Shown: positions 1 to 7,610, counted from the first letter of the stretch. The stretch: DNA of 11,005 nt from an uncultured Oscillospiraceae bacterium (GCA_900756575.1 CAAEKQ010000016.1:1-11005); one strand, 5' to 3'. Made by a program: numbers and translations. The notes: generated by a model not told the origin, from the letters alone.

Positions 1-1
1 G

Positions 2-1321
2 GACGGCGGCCCTGGTGGACCTCCCATGCCGGATAAGAGCTTCCTGGAAAAGCTGGATCAGAACCTGATTGCGAGCGCCAAGCAGGCGGGCCGGGAGCTC
101 AACGACTGGCTGCTGGAGATGCCCGAGGTGCAGCCCTATCTGGTGGAAACCGAGGTGCGGGGTAAGAAAATTAAGAGCCTGACGGAGGAGCGTGTTTTCT
201 TCAATCAGAAATCCACCGACGGCTCCATCGGCCCCGGCAAGGGCGGCAGTTTCCTGATTGAAACCATGGTGCGCCAGTTCCCCAAGTATGGCATCGAGCT
301 GCGGACGGAATGCGCGGCCAAGAAAATTCTCACCGACGAAACCGGTGCGATCTCCGGCGTGATTGCCCAGGATCCCGGCGGCGAGGTGCGGATCAAATGT
401 AAGTCCGTCATCTGCTCCTCCGGCAGCTACACCCACAACGATGAGCTGCTCCGTCGGTTCATCCCCTGGTTCTTCCCGGACGAGAAGGAGAACCCCAACT
501 GTGAGCACGTCCATCGGTTTGCCGCGCCCACCGATACCGGCGACGTGGTAGAGCTGGGTGAGAGCTGCGGGGCTTATGTGGATTATGATGCGTTCTGCAT
601 CAATCTCTTTGGCCCGGTGCATCATCCCTTTACGTTCGCGGGCTTCTTTGCCCAGATGAGCGGCAATCAGATGACCGTCAACCTGAAGGGCAAGCGCTTC
701 TACAACGAGGGAGCCATGGGCGGCGGCGCAGCACCCATCTGCTTCCAGCCCCGGCGCATGGTCTATACCATCTATGATACGCCCACGCTGGAGGAGACCA
801 TGGAGGAAGGCGTCCGTACCCGCGGCGGCATTGAGGGCGAGTACTTAAAGCGCTGGAGACAGGACTTCCAGGAGGAGCTGGATTCCCACAACGGCGTATC
901 CCTGTTCGTAGCGGACACCCTGGAGGAGCTGGCCGAGCAGGCGGACATTGAGAAGGAAGCGTTCCTTCAGGAGGTGGCCCACTACAATGAGATGTGCAAA
1001 AACGGCGTGGATGAGGACTTCGGCAAGAATGCCCGGAACCTCAAACCCATTGTCCAGGGCCCCTTCTATGCCATCTTCGGCAAAATGGCAACCGACGGTG
1101 CCTTTGGCGGCGTGCTGGTGAACCCCAAGTGCGAGGTGTATCGGGCCGACAAGCAGGGCGTGATCCCCGGCTTCTATGCCGCTGGCGATAACGCATCCGG
1201 CGTACAGGCCAATGCAGGCAAGCCCGGCGACTATCGGATGAGGGCGTTCACCGATTACCAGTGGGCAGTAGACGGCGGTTATCTCTCCGCTCAGAGCTGC
1301 GCGGAATATCTGACCAAGTAA
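2..1321 (+). CDS. FAD-dependent fumarate reductase/succinate dehydrogenase flavoprotein-like protein (5' end outside window)
   Basis: This is the C-terminal part of a soluble FAD_binding_2 family oxidoreductase (fumarate reductase / urocanate reductase / ketosteroid dehydrogenase superfamily), which transfers hydride between FAD and an unsaturated organic substrate. The frame is open from the first bases, so the Met at 26 is probably internal, and the N-terminal Rossmann GxGxxG segment lies upstream. Numbering from that Met, the GPGKGGSFLIETM stretch (about 69-81) and the following ICSSGSYTHN segment (about 128-137) match the family's substrate-cap and FAD regions. The C-terminal YAAGDNASGVQANAGKPGDY motif (about 385-404) is the typical second FAD-binding signature. 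No FMN-binding domain, signal peptide or membrane segment is visible in this part. The substrate cannot be read from sequence. The gene ends at a bidirectional terminator shared with a convergent LysR gene, which may or may not regulate it. Confidence 0.88.
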   Translation, partial: DGGPGGPPMPDKSFLEKLDQNLIASAKQAGRELNDWLLEMPEVQPYLVETEVRGKKIKSLTEERVFFNQKSTDGSIGPGKGGSFLIETMVRQFPKYGIELRTECAAKKILTDETGAISGVIAQDPGGEVRIKCKSVICSSGSYTHNDELLRRFIPWFFPDEKENPNCEHVHRFAAPTDTGDVVELGESCGAYVDYDAFCINLFGPVHHPFTFAGFFAQMSGNQMTVNLKGKRFYNEGAMGGGAAPICFQPRRMVYTIYDTPTLEETMEEGVRTRGGIEGEYLKRWRQDFQEELDSHNGVSLFVADTLEELAEQADIEKEAFLQEVAHYNEMCKNGVDEDFGKNARNLKPIVQGPFYAIFGKMATDGAFGGVLVNPKCEVYRADKQGVIPGFYAAGDNASGVQANAGKPGDYRMRAFTDYQWAVDGGYLSAQSCAEYLTK

Positions 1322-1329
1322 AATGAAAA

Positions 1330-1370
1330 TACCGTCTCATTCCGTTCTGGAATGGGGCGGTACTGTTTTG
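1330..1370. terminator. Bidirectional rho-independent terminator between flavoprotein and LysR genes
   Basis: A 14-bp stem (1330-1343 with 1349-1362, one G-U pair) closes a 5-nt loop. The right flank CTGTTTTG gives a T-rich tail for + transcription. The A-rich left flank gives TTTTCATTTT for - transcription. It lies between the two convergent stop codons, as expected for a shared terminator. Confidence 0.8.
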
Positions 1371-1378
1371 TAGGCGTG

Positions 1379-2302
1379 TTATGGACATTCAAATCCGCTC
1401 GCCATAAAGGCGGCGGTGGCGTTCAGCTCCCGGTCGATGTGCTGATCCAGCAGCTCCAGAATGTCGTAGTCCTCAGCGCTGCTTAAGAAATTGGGCCGGT
1501 GACTTAAAAACACCGAGCGCTCCATTTTGACCCCGGAAAGGGACATGGCGCGAATGGGGGTATCGGGTACCCGGCGCTTGAGAGAACGGTAGGCAGTCAC
1601 CGGAACGATGCCGATGTTTCGGCACCGATTGATGGAGATCCGGGATTCATCCGGCTGGGTGGCGAAATGCAGGCCAGAGGGCAGGGTTTCAAACAGCGCG
1701 GAGAGAATCTTCCGGTCATAGGGGGAGTTGTCGAAGATGATGGACTCCCTGGCAAGCTGCTCCCGGGTGATGGTTTTGCCGTCGCAGTCGGACCGGAACT
1801 GATAGTTTTCGTGGAACATGACGCACCATGGCTCGATATAGGCCTTGGCGATGGTATAGCCCCGGAAATCCTGCTGGGGAATAATCACCAGATCCGGTGC
1901 GGTGTCGGTGGGATAGTCGGAAACCGTCCGGGTGCCGTCGAAGCAGGTGAGATCCACATCCGGAAAAGCGGAGAGACATCGGTCACAGAAGGACGCAAAA
2001 TCGTCCAGAAAAATATAGTTGCTTACCAGCACCCGGCGGTTGGTGTTCTTTTGACGCACCGCATGAACACCGGCGTTGATGGCGTCCAGTCCGGCGGAAA
2101 CGTGCTGAAGAAAGATTTTACCGCTTTCGTTGAGGATCAGTGAATTGGATTTTCGGTCAAAGAGCCGCACTTCCAGCTCTGACTCCAGTCGGCTGATGGA
2201 ACGGCTCAGGGCGGGCTGGGTGATATAGAGCTTGTGGGCGGCCTGACTGACATTCTGACATTCTGCTACCGTGATAAACTGGTGGAGCTGGGTAAGATCC
2301 AC
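1379..2302 (-). CDS. LysR family transcriptional regulator
   Basis: This 307-residue protein has the normal LysR length. The N-terminal winged helix-turn-helix covers about residues 1-60, with the characteristic AAHKLYITQPALSRSISRLE segment and then LFDR. The rest (about 90-300) is the periplasmic-binding-protein-like effector domain, including the typical GIVPVTAYRS segment. The start is GTG at 2300-2302, preceded by a GGGGA ribosome binding site about 7 nt upstream. A sigma-A type promoter lies just upstream. LysR proteins usually bind their own promoter and a nearby target. Here the + strand side of the intergenic region carries only a gene remnant, so the original divergent target may be lost. 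The convergent flavoprotein is another candidate target. The effector is unknown. Confidence 0.93.
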   Translation of the reverse strand: MDLTQLHQFITVAECQNVSQAAHKLYITQPALSRSISRLESELEVRLFDRKSNSLILNESGKIFLQHVSAGLDAINAGVHAVRQKNTNRRVLVSNYIFLDDFASFCDRCLSAFPDVDLTCFDGTRTVSDYPTDTAPDLVIIPQQDFRGYTIAKAYIEPWCVMFHENYQFRSDCDGKTITREQLARESIIFDNSPYDRKILSALFETLPSGLHFATQPDESRISINRCRNIGIVPVTAYRSLKRRVPDTPIRAMSLSGVKMERSVFLSHRPNFLSSAEDYDILELLDQHIDRELNATAAFMASGFECP

Positions 2303-2336
2303 GATGATTCCCCGCTTTCGTATACAATGTTACTCC

Positions 2337-2365
2337 ATTCTATCACGTTTTGTCGGATGTGGCAA
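2337..2365 (-). promoter_or_regulatory. Predicted sigma-A promoter of the LysR gene
   Basis: Read on the - strand: -35 TTGCCA (2360-2365), 17-nt spacer, -10 TAGAAT (2337-2342). Each box matches the consensus at 5 of 6 positions. The -10 box ends about 34 nt before the GTG start. It overlaps the end of the gene remnant on the other strand. Confidence 0.6.
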
Positions 2366-2446
2366 GCTGGAGGGCATGAACATTGAGCGTTGCGTCGAGC
2401 TGTATCAGCAGGCTTATGACCACTATATGGAGAACCACGCAGCTTA
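2361..2446 (+). pseudogene. Possible 3' remnant of a deleted gene
   Basis: An open frame ends at TAA 2444-2446 and reads GKLEGMNIERCVELYQQAYD followed by HYMENHAA. This is an amphipathic, protein-like sequence. It has no usable ribosome binding site: the only purine run touches the internal ATG at 2376. It is followed 21 nt later by a convincing rho-independent terminator. A coding tail plus terminator without a head suggests the end of a gene whose 5' part was lost when the LysR side was joined. No family is recognised, and a chance open frame is possible. Confidence 0.35.
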
Positions 2447-2467
2447 ATTGTTTGCAAAAGATTACAC

Positions 2468-2499
2468 AAGGCGGCAGTCCGTATGGGCTGACGCTTTTT
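2468..2499 (+). terminator. Rho-independent terminator after the gene remnant
   Basis: The left arm 2471-2480 pairs with 2485-2494 (10 bp, one G-U, one mismatch) around a 4-nt loop. It can extend by three more pairs (2468-2470 with 2495-2497) into a run of five T (2495-2499). It terminates + strand transcription, although no intact + strand gene lies immediately upstream. Confidence 0.6.
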
Positions 2500-2562
2500 A
2501 TGGCTTTGGGGTGGAAACTGTGGTATCATATGGTCAGAAAACAACGGAAGTGGGGGAGAAAC

Positions 2563-2796
2563 ATGGCTTCAAACCGCAGCGCGCTGAGCTATGAGGTCAC
2601 GGAGCGGCTCGTTCAAATGGGCTTCCGGCGGGAGTTTGCCACCCTGGTGGGGGAACAGATGAACACGGATTTTGTGGCGAGAATGATGCTGGGCTATCTG
2701 CGGGACGGAAAACCCACCACCATGGAGGCCGTGGCGGACGAGATGCTGGGCATTTTGGAGCTGCGGAAGCGATGCATAGAGAAGAAGAAACGGTAG
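2563..2796 (+). CDS. Small conserved-looking helical protein, function unknown
   Basis: This 77-residue protein has its start at ATG 2563, supported by a GGGGGAG ribosome binding site 5-6 nt upstream. The same frame is open further upstream but crosses the remnant and terminator region, so that extension is rejected. The sequence looks all-helical. A first unit around residues 10-30 contains VTERLVQMGFRREFATLVGE, a second around 33-47 contains DFVARMMLGYLRDG, and a third is an acidic helix, MEAVADEMLGILELRKR, with a lysine-rich tail. There is no signal peptide, membrane segment or metal motif. It lies 35 nt before the GNAT gene on the same strand and is probably co-transcribed with it. I have a general impression of similar small proteins in clostridial genomes, but no function can be given. 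Confidence 0.75.
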   Translation: MASNRSALSYEVTERLVQMGFRREFATLVGEQMNTDFVARMMLGYLRDGKPTTMEAVADEMLGILELRKRCIEKKKR

Positions 2797-2831
2797 CGGG
2801 CCGGTTGACACGGTTTTAGGAGGTATGTCAT

Positions 2832-3353
2832 ATGGAAATCAAACAGCTGGAGCGGGAAGTCTATGCGGGCAAACAATTCACTGCCCGTTATCAAACAAAG
2901 GGCTATTATGATATTGCTCCGTGGGAATACGGCTTTCGGATGGAGTACCGGCGCTTTGACGAGCCCACGGAGCGCTCCTTTGACGATGAGATGTTCGGCG
3001 AATGGCTGGAGGAGCCGGTGGCGTTTGGTGCGTTTGAAAACGGAGCGCTGATCGGTTTTGTAGAGGGCTCCATGGAGAACTGGAACAACCGGTTTCGCAT
3101 CAGCAATATCTGCGTGTTTGACCACGAACAGCGCAGCGGCGGGGTTGGAACGGCGCTGATGGAGGCCATAGAAGCCGTGGCGAAGGCGGACGGCACCAGA
3201 ATGGTGGTGCTGGAAACGCAGTCCTGCAATGAAAACGCCATCGGGTTTTATCGGAAGTGCGGATTTGAGATGATTGGGTTTGATTTGTACGCCTATTCCA
3301 ATCATGATCCACAGCGGCATGAAGTGCGGGTGGAAATGGGGAAGCGGCTGTAA
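2832..3353 (+). CDS. GNAT family N-acetyltransferase (streptothricin acetyltransferase-like)
   Basis: This 173-residue cytosolic acetyl-CoA-dependent acetyltransferase starts at ATG 2832, preceded by a consensus AGGAGGT ribosome binding site. The fold order is visible. A central strand GALIGFVEGSMENW (71-84) leads to the NICVFDHEQRSGGVG core (92-106), with the RxxGxG acetyl-CoA pyrophosphate loop at R101-G106. Then come the VLETQ strand (126-130) and the NENAIGFYRKCGFEMIGFDL motif (133-152). The LETQ...NxxAxxFYxKCGF...GFD pattern resembles SatA-type streptothricin acetyltransferases, so a small amine or antibiotic substrate is possible. The GNAT superfamily is too diverse to assign a substrate from this alone. 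Confidence 0.88.
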   Translation: MEIKQLEREVYAGKQFTARYQTKGYYDIAPWEYGFRMEYRRFDEPTERSFDDEMFGEWLEEPVAFGAFENGALIGFVEGSMENWNNRFRISNICVFDHEQRSGGVGTALMEAIEAVAKADGTRMVVLETQSCNENAIGFYRKCGFEMIGFDLYAYSNHDPQRHEVRVEMGKRL

Positions 3354-3603
3354 TTCGGAAGAAATTGTCGGCCTTGTAGACGCAGAGCCAATGACCAACG
3401 GAATAGCCCGTGTCATCGGCGATATCCTTTCAACCTAGTGTATTGTTGTTTAATGGAAGGCTTATAACCCTTGCTTACTTCAATATTTGCAAAACAACGG
3501 TAAAATTCCAAACAACCGCAAGAATGGAAATGTGCTTCTCCTGCTGGCGTGATATGCTATATTCCGTAAATCAGCCGGCAATGCTTTACAAAGGGGACAC
3601 GAT

Positions 3604-4902
3604 ATGTACCACATCAACATGATTCAGAAAAGCCTAGATTACATTGAGGACAACCTTAAATCTGAGCTGTCCATTGCGGAGCTTTCGGATTTGGCGGGAT
3701 ATTCCCTATACCACTATGAACGGATTTTCAAGCGTCTGGTAGGCATTTCTGTCGCCCGGTACATCAAGCGGCGCAGACTGCTCCATGCGGCCTTCGACAT
3801 TGCAAGCGGCAGTAAGATCATTGATGCCGCATACCGCTATGGGTTCGATACGAATGCGGGGTTCTACAAGGCGTTCGTCCGTGAATTTGGCGAGGCTCCG
3901 ACGGAATATGTTCTGGCACATACGGTAAAACGTCCCTACCGAATCAAGCTCATTCAGGAGGAACACATTTTGATTACTCATGAAAAGATCAAATCTGTGC
4001 TGGAGCAGTGGAACCTCTCCGGCGAGACCGTTTCGGACTTTTATGATGCTAACTCCGGCCAGCGGATCGACAATACATGGTGTGTTGGAGAACGGTATAT
4101 CATGCAGGTAGGCACCAACATTACGGGCTTGCGGAATCACATTGCGGTTTCAGAAAAGCTGAAAGCACAGGGCTTTGCAGCTGCGCTTCCTGTGAAAACC
4201 GTCTCCGGGGAGGACTTCTTAACAGAAGGAGAGCTGTATTATTTTGTCTCCGTCCGTGTCAGCAGGAGTACGTTGAATGATCGTGTGCTGTTTGGCGAGA
4301 ATGGCAGAGAATTGGCCTACCAACTGGGGCAAGCTATCGGTAAACTGGATCATGCGCTTGCGGAGTTTGATTTTATCTGCAATGAGCCCAATCTATTGGA
4401 GCAGATGAAAAATCGCTGGATTCCCAAGCTGAGAGAGTCCGGATGCTTTACGGAGGCATTCTATCGGGACTATCTTGCTCACATGGAACAGTTATACCCC
4501 CAGCTGCCCTGTCAGCTGATTCATCGTGACCTCAATCCCGGCAATATCATTTCTGAGCATGGCGAGATCACCGGATTTCTGGACTTTGAACTCACGGAAC
4601 GGAATGTACGAATCTTTGATCCGTGCTACGCCGCTACGGCCATTTTGTCAACAACCTATGAGGACAGCACGCTGGATCGGAACAAATGGCCTGAAATTTT
4701 GCGAAATATCATTGCTGGATATGATGCGGTAGTACGGCTGACAGAGGCAGAGAGGGCTGCAATCCCATATATGATCTACAGCATCCAAATGACCTGTATC
4801 GCATTTTTCTCCGAATTTGAACGCTATCGGGAGTTGGCGGACACCAATACCCAAATGCTGAAATGGCTGATTCAAGAGGATGCATGGAAAACAGTTGCGT
4901 GA
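3604..4902 (+). CDS. AraC-type DNA-binding domain fused to an aminoglycoside phosphotransferase (APH)-like kinase
   Basis: One uninterrupted 432-residue frame carries two domains. Residues 5-105 form an AraC/XylS double helix-turn-helix: first unit LSIAELSDLAGYSLYHYERIF (22-42), second unit IIDAAYRYGFDTNAGFYKAF (72-91), closing with FGEAPTEY. Residues about 125-430 form an APH/choline-kinase-like domain. Its Brenner motif HRDLNPGN has H307, D309 and N314, and its Mg-binding aspartate is D327 in GFLDFEL, so the catalytic residues are present. The start at ATG 3604 follows AAAGGGG; an alternative Met lies 5 codons in. AraC proteins usually pair the HTH with a ligand-binding domain. Here the kinase-like domain may serve as the sensor or may phosphorylate a small molecule such as an antibiotic. 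GC appears lower than in neighbouring genes, suggesting acquisition. No partner operon is visible, and a bidirectional terminator follows. Confidence 0.85.
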   Translation: MYHINMIQKSLDYIEDNLKSELSIAELSDLAGYSLYHYERIFKRLVGISVARYIKRRRLLHAAFDIASGSKIIDAAYRYGFDTNAGFYKAFVREFGEAPTEYVLAHTVKRPYRIKLIQEEHILITHEKIKSVLEQWNLSGETVSDFYDANSGQRIDNTWCVGERYIMQVGTNITGLRNHIAVSEKLKAQGFAAALPVKTVSGEDFLTEGELYYFVSVRVSRSTLNDRVLFGENGRELAYQLGQAIGKLDHALAEFDFICNEPNLLEQMKNRWIPKLRESGCFTEAFYRDYLAHMEQLYPQLPCQLIHRDLNPGNIISEHGEITGFLDFELTERNVRIFDPCYAATAILSTTYEDSTLDRNKWPEILRNIIAGYDAVVRLTEAERAAIPYMIYSIQMTCIAFFSEFERYRELADTNTQMLKWLIQEDAWKTVA

Positions 4903-4980
4903 TATTCCATTCTTCGTATTAGGGCGCTGATGACGGTGATTTGTGAGCAGTAAACGCGGCTGAAAAATCCGCATAATAAA

Positions 4981-5026
4981 GTCCTGCCCTCCGGATGCAC
5001 CAAAGGGCAGGACAATTCTATTTTTT
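4981..5026. terminator. Bidirectional rho-independent terminator between the AraC-APH and phosphoketolase genes
   Basis: A perfect 10-bp stem GTCCTGCCCT (4981-4990) pairs with AGGGCAGGAC (5004-5013) around a 13-nt loop. On the + strand it is followed by AATTCTATTTTTT. On the - strand it is followed by TTTATTATG. It lies between two convergent genes and can serve both. Confidence 0.85.
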
Positions 5027-5045
5027 GATGGAAATGGCTGGCCGT

Positions 5046-7412
5046 TTAGCCCTGCGTCCATTTCCAGTTCCGAACCTCCGGGAGATCCACGCCGAATTCC
5101 CGGATATACTGCTTGTGCTCGATGAGCTTATCCCGCATCATCTGAATCAGGAACGCGCCCCGGTTCCCCAGCTGGGGCAGGCGGTTGATGACGTCCATCA
5201 CCAGATGGAACCGGTCAATGTCGTTCTGCACGCGCATATCGAAGGGCGTTGTGATGGTGCCCTCCTCCTTGTAGCCCCGGACGTGGAGCTGGCGGTTGGT
5301 GCGCCGATAGGTCAGCTCATGGATCAGGGTGGGGTAGCCGTGGAAGGCGAAGATGATGGGCTTATCCTTGGTGAACAGTGCGTCGTAGTCCGTGTCGCTG
5401 AGGCCGTGGGGATGCTCGCTGGCGGGCTGGAGTTTCATCAGATCCACCACATTGATGACCCTTACCTTGATCTCCGGCATATACTCCCGCAGAATGGTGA
5501 CGGCGGCCAGAGTTTCCAGGGTGGGGGTATCGCCGCAGCAGGCCATCACCACGTCCGGCTCCTGTCCGGCATCGTTGCTGGCCCACTGCCAGATGCCGAT
5601 GCCCTGGGTGCAGTGCCGAATTGCCTGCTCCATGGTCAGCCACTGGGGGCGGGGATGCTTGCTGGTGACCAGGACGTTGACATAATTCCGGCTGCGGATG
5701 CAGTGGTCGAAGCAGCTCAGCAGGCAGTTGGCATCCGGCGGCAGATACAGGCGTACCACATCGGCCTTTTTGTTGGCCACATGATCCAGGAAGCCGGGAT
5801 CCTGATGGGTAAAGCCGTTGTGATCCTGCTGCCAGACATTGCTGGAGAGCACGTAGTTCAGGGATGCGATATCCTGCCGCCAGGGGAGCTGTGCGCAGAC
5901 CTTCAGCCATTTTGCGTGCTGGGCGAACATGGAGTCCACAATGCGGATGAACGCCTCGTAGCTGTTGAAGAAGCCGTGCCGCCCGGTGAGCAGATAGCCC
6001 TCCAGCCAGCCCTGACACATATGCTCGGACAGCATACCATCCATCACCCGGCCGTCCTGGGCGAGAAATTCATCCTCCGGGGTTATGTCGGCCTGCCACT
6101 GGCGGTTTTCTTCCTCAAAAACGTGGCCCAGACGGTTGGACATGGTTTCATCGGGGCCGAAGATCCGGAAGTTCTTTTCCTCCTTATTCAGCCGGAAGAT
6201 GTCCCGAACATAGCCGCCCAGCTCAATCATATCCTGAGCCTCTACCGCCCCGGGCGCGGGAACCTCCACTGCGTAATTCCGGAAATCGGGAAGACGCAGG
6301 CTTTTGAGCAGCAGTCCGCCGTTGGCATGGGGATTGGCGCCCATCCGACGGTTGCCCACGGGCGCCAGAGCCTGAAGCTCGGGGATCAGCCGCCCGGTTT
6401 CATCGAACAGCTCCTCGGGATGATAGCTCCGCAGCCACTGCTCCAGAATGGCCAGATGCTCCGGCCGGTCCATGGATACCGGAACCTGATGGGCGTGGAA
6501 GCTGCCCTCGATCTGTACGCCGTCCACTTCCTTGGGGCCGGTCCAGCCCTTGGGGGAACGGAAAACGATCATGGGCCAACGGGGACGCTGGGTGCAGCCA
6601 TCCTCCCGGGCGGCCTTTTGAATGGTTCGGATTTCCTCAATGACGGTGTCCAGCACCTCGGCCATTTTTTCGTGCATCTCCATGGGATCGGAGCCCTCAA
6701 CAAAATAGGGCTTCCAGCCGCAGCCCTCGAAGAAGCTCTGAATTTCCTCGTGGGAGATGCGGGAGAATACCGTGGGGTTGCTGATCTTAAAGCCGTTAAG
6801 GTGGAGAATCGGAAGAACCGCGCCATCGCCTGCGGGATTCAGAAACTTGTTGCTGTGCCAAGCGGTTGCCAGCGGGCCGGTTTCCGCCTCGCCGTCACCC
6901 ACCACGCAGGCCGCAATCAGGTCAGGATTGTCGAACACGGCGCCAAAGGCATGGGCCAGGGAATAGCCCAGCTCGCCGCCTTCATTGATGGAACCGGGGG
7001 TCTCCGGGGCAACGTGGCTGGCAATGCCGCCGGGGAAGGAGAACTGCTTGAACAGCCGCTGCATACCCTCAACGTCCCGGCTGACGTCGGGGTAAATCTC
7101 ACTGTAGGTGCCCTCCAAATATGTCTGAGCCACCATGGCATTGCCGCCGTGACCGGGGCCGGAGAGGTAGATCATGTCCAGATCGTACTTTTTAATGACG
7201 CGGTTGAGGTGGGTATAGATAAAGTTCTGACCGGGAACCGTGCCCCAGTGGCCCACAATCTTCCGCTTGATATGCTCCGGCTTCAGCGGCTCCCGTAAAA
7301 GGGGATTGTCCAGCAGATAGAGCTGACCGGCGGCCAGATAGTTGGAGGCCCGCCACCAGGCGTGGAGATTGTGCAATTCCTTTTCATTGAGTACGGGATG
7401 CTGTGTATGCAT
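5046..7412 (-). CDS. xfp: Xylulose-5-phosphate/fructose-6-phosphate phosphoketolase
   Basis: This thiamine-diphosphate enzyme splits xylulose 5-phosphate (and often fructose 6-phosphate) with phosphate into acetyl phosphate plus glyceraldehyde 3-phosphate (or erythrose 4-phosphate). It is cytosolic and central to the phosphoketolase shunt. The 788-residue product has the usual family length. Visible signatures are KIVGHWGT (51-58), SGPGHGGNA (84-92), the ThDP/Mg motif GDGEAETGPLATAWHSNKF (172-190) and the C-terminal-half motif DHNGFTHQDPGF. The start is set at ATG 7410-7412 because an AAGGAGGG ribosome binding site lies 5 nt upstream. An in-frame Met 15 codons earlier would begin inside the leader without such a site. 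The gene is monocistronic between its own promoter and a terminator. No acetate kinase or phosphotransacetylase is next to it. Specificity for X5P versus F6P cannot be told from sequence. Confidence 0.96.
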   Translation of the reverse strand: MHTQHPVLNEKELHNLHAWWRASNYLAAGQLYLLDNPLLREPLKPEHIKRKIVGHWGTVPGQNFIYTHLNRVIKKYDLDMIYLSGPGHGGNAMVAQTYLEGTYSEIYPDVSRDVEGMQRLFKQFSFPGGIASHVAPETPGSINEGGELGYSLAHAFGAVFDNPDLIAACVVGDGEAETGPLATAWHSNKFLNPAGDGAVLPILHLNGFKISNPTVFSRISHEEIQSFFEGCGWKPYFVEGSDPMEMHEKMAEVLDTVIEEIRTIQKAAREDGCTQRPRWPMIVFRSPKGWTGPKEVDGVQIEGSFHAHQVPVSMDRPEHLAILEQWLRSYHPEELFDETGRLIPELQALAPVGNRRMGANPHANGGLLLKSLRLPDFRNYAVEVPAPGAVEAQDMIELGGYVRDIFRLNKEEKNFRIFGPDETMSNRLGHVFEEENRQWQADITPEDEFLAQDGRVMDGMLSEHMCQGWLEGYLLTGRHGFFNSYEAFIRIVDSMFAQHAKWLKVCAQLPWRQDIASLNYVLSSNVWQQDHNGFTHQDPGFLDHVANKKADVVRLYLPPDANCLLSCFDHCIRSRNYVNVLVTSKHPRPQWLTMEQAIRHCTQGIGIWQWASNDAGQEPDVVMACCGDTPTLETLAAVTILREYMPEIKVRVINVVDLMKLQPASEHPHGLSDTDYDALFTKDKPIIFAFHGYPTLIHELTYRRTNRQLHVRGYKEEGTITTPFDMRVQNDIDRFHLVMDVINRLPQLGNRGAFLIQMMRDKLIEHKQYIREFGVDLPEVRNWKWTQG

Positions 7413-7432
7413 AGGTGCCCTCCTTATCACGA

Positions 7433-7450
7433 GAGATGTATGAGACGTAT
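7433..7450. repeat. Tandem 9-bp direct repeat in the phosphoketolase leader
   Basis: GAGATGTAT (7433-7441) is followed immediately by GAGACGTAT (7442-7450), differing at one base. The pair lies between the predicted -10 box and the ribosome binding site of the phosphoketolase gene, where a repressor operator would be expected. A regulatory role is inference. Confidence 0.4.
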
Positions 7451-7471
7451 GTAACAAGATGCCGTACTTTC

Positions 7472-7499
7472 ATTATACATAGAATGGAGAAAAAAGCAA
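7472..7499 (-). promoter_or_regulatory. Predicted sigma-A promoter of the phosphoketolase gene
   Basis: Read on the - strand: -35 TTGCTT (7494-7499), 16-nt spacer, perfect -10 TATAAT (7472-7477). This leaves a leader of roughly 50 nt before the chosen ATG, containing the tandem repeat and the AGGAGG site. The -35 box is weak, matching only the TTG. Confidence 0.65.
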
Positions 7500-7548
7500 G
7501 GGCATTATTCTGATTTTGAACTGTTTTTTCGCGATGGAGGCTAGGTAG

Positions 7549-7583
7549 CAAAAACGCTGCAAGCGACAGATCACTTACAGCGT
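7549..7583 (-). terminator. Rho-independent terminator following the tRNA-like 3' end
   Basis: On the - strand a 10-bp stem ACGCTGTAAG pairs with CTTGCAGCGT (one G-U) around a 10-nt loop and is followed directly by TTTTTGC. The + strand lacks a T tail, so it works only in the - direction. It would stop - strand transcription coming from the 7.6 kb region before the phosphoketolase promoter. Confidence 0.75.
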
Positions 7584-7610
7584 GGCACTCCCTGCCAGAA
7601 TCGAACTGAT
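7583..7610 (-). other. tRNA-like 3' end (T arm, acceptor strand and CCA)
   Basis: On the - strand the sequence reads ATCAG-TTCGATT-CTGGC, a T-stem/loop with a canonical TTCGATT loop and 4 of 5 stem pairs (one G-U). It is followed by seven acceptor bases AGGGAGT and GCCA, then a terminator. This is how a tRNA gene ends. The 5' part does not fold as a tRNA: the best 5' acceptor partner, around ACTTCAT, pairs imperfectly, and the only anticodon-like stem CCGTA/TACGG encloses 13 nt instead of 7. It is therefore read as a tRNA relic, or as a tRNA 3' end copied as an integration attachment site. Confidence 0.35.

Noticed and set aside
4995..7298. A 767-codon open frame on the + strand opposite the phosphoketolase gene
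   Set aside because: It is a mirror frame of a GC-rich, strongly conserved gene. Its translation shows no recognisable domain and is dominated by residues expected from antisense of biased codons. It also spans the terminator at its start.
7413..7457. Upstream start for phosphoketolase at 7455-7457 giving 803 residues
   Set aside because: The 15 extra residues do not look like the family N-terminus and overlap the leader repeat and ribosome binding site. ATG 7410-7412 has an ideal AGGAGG site.
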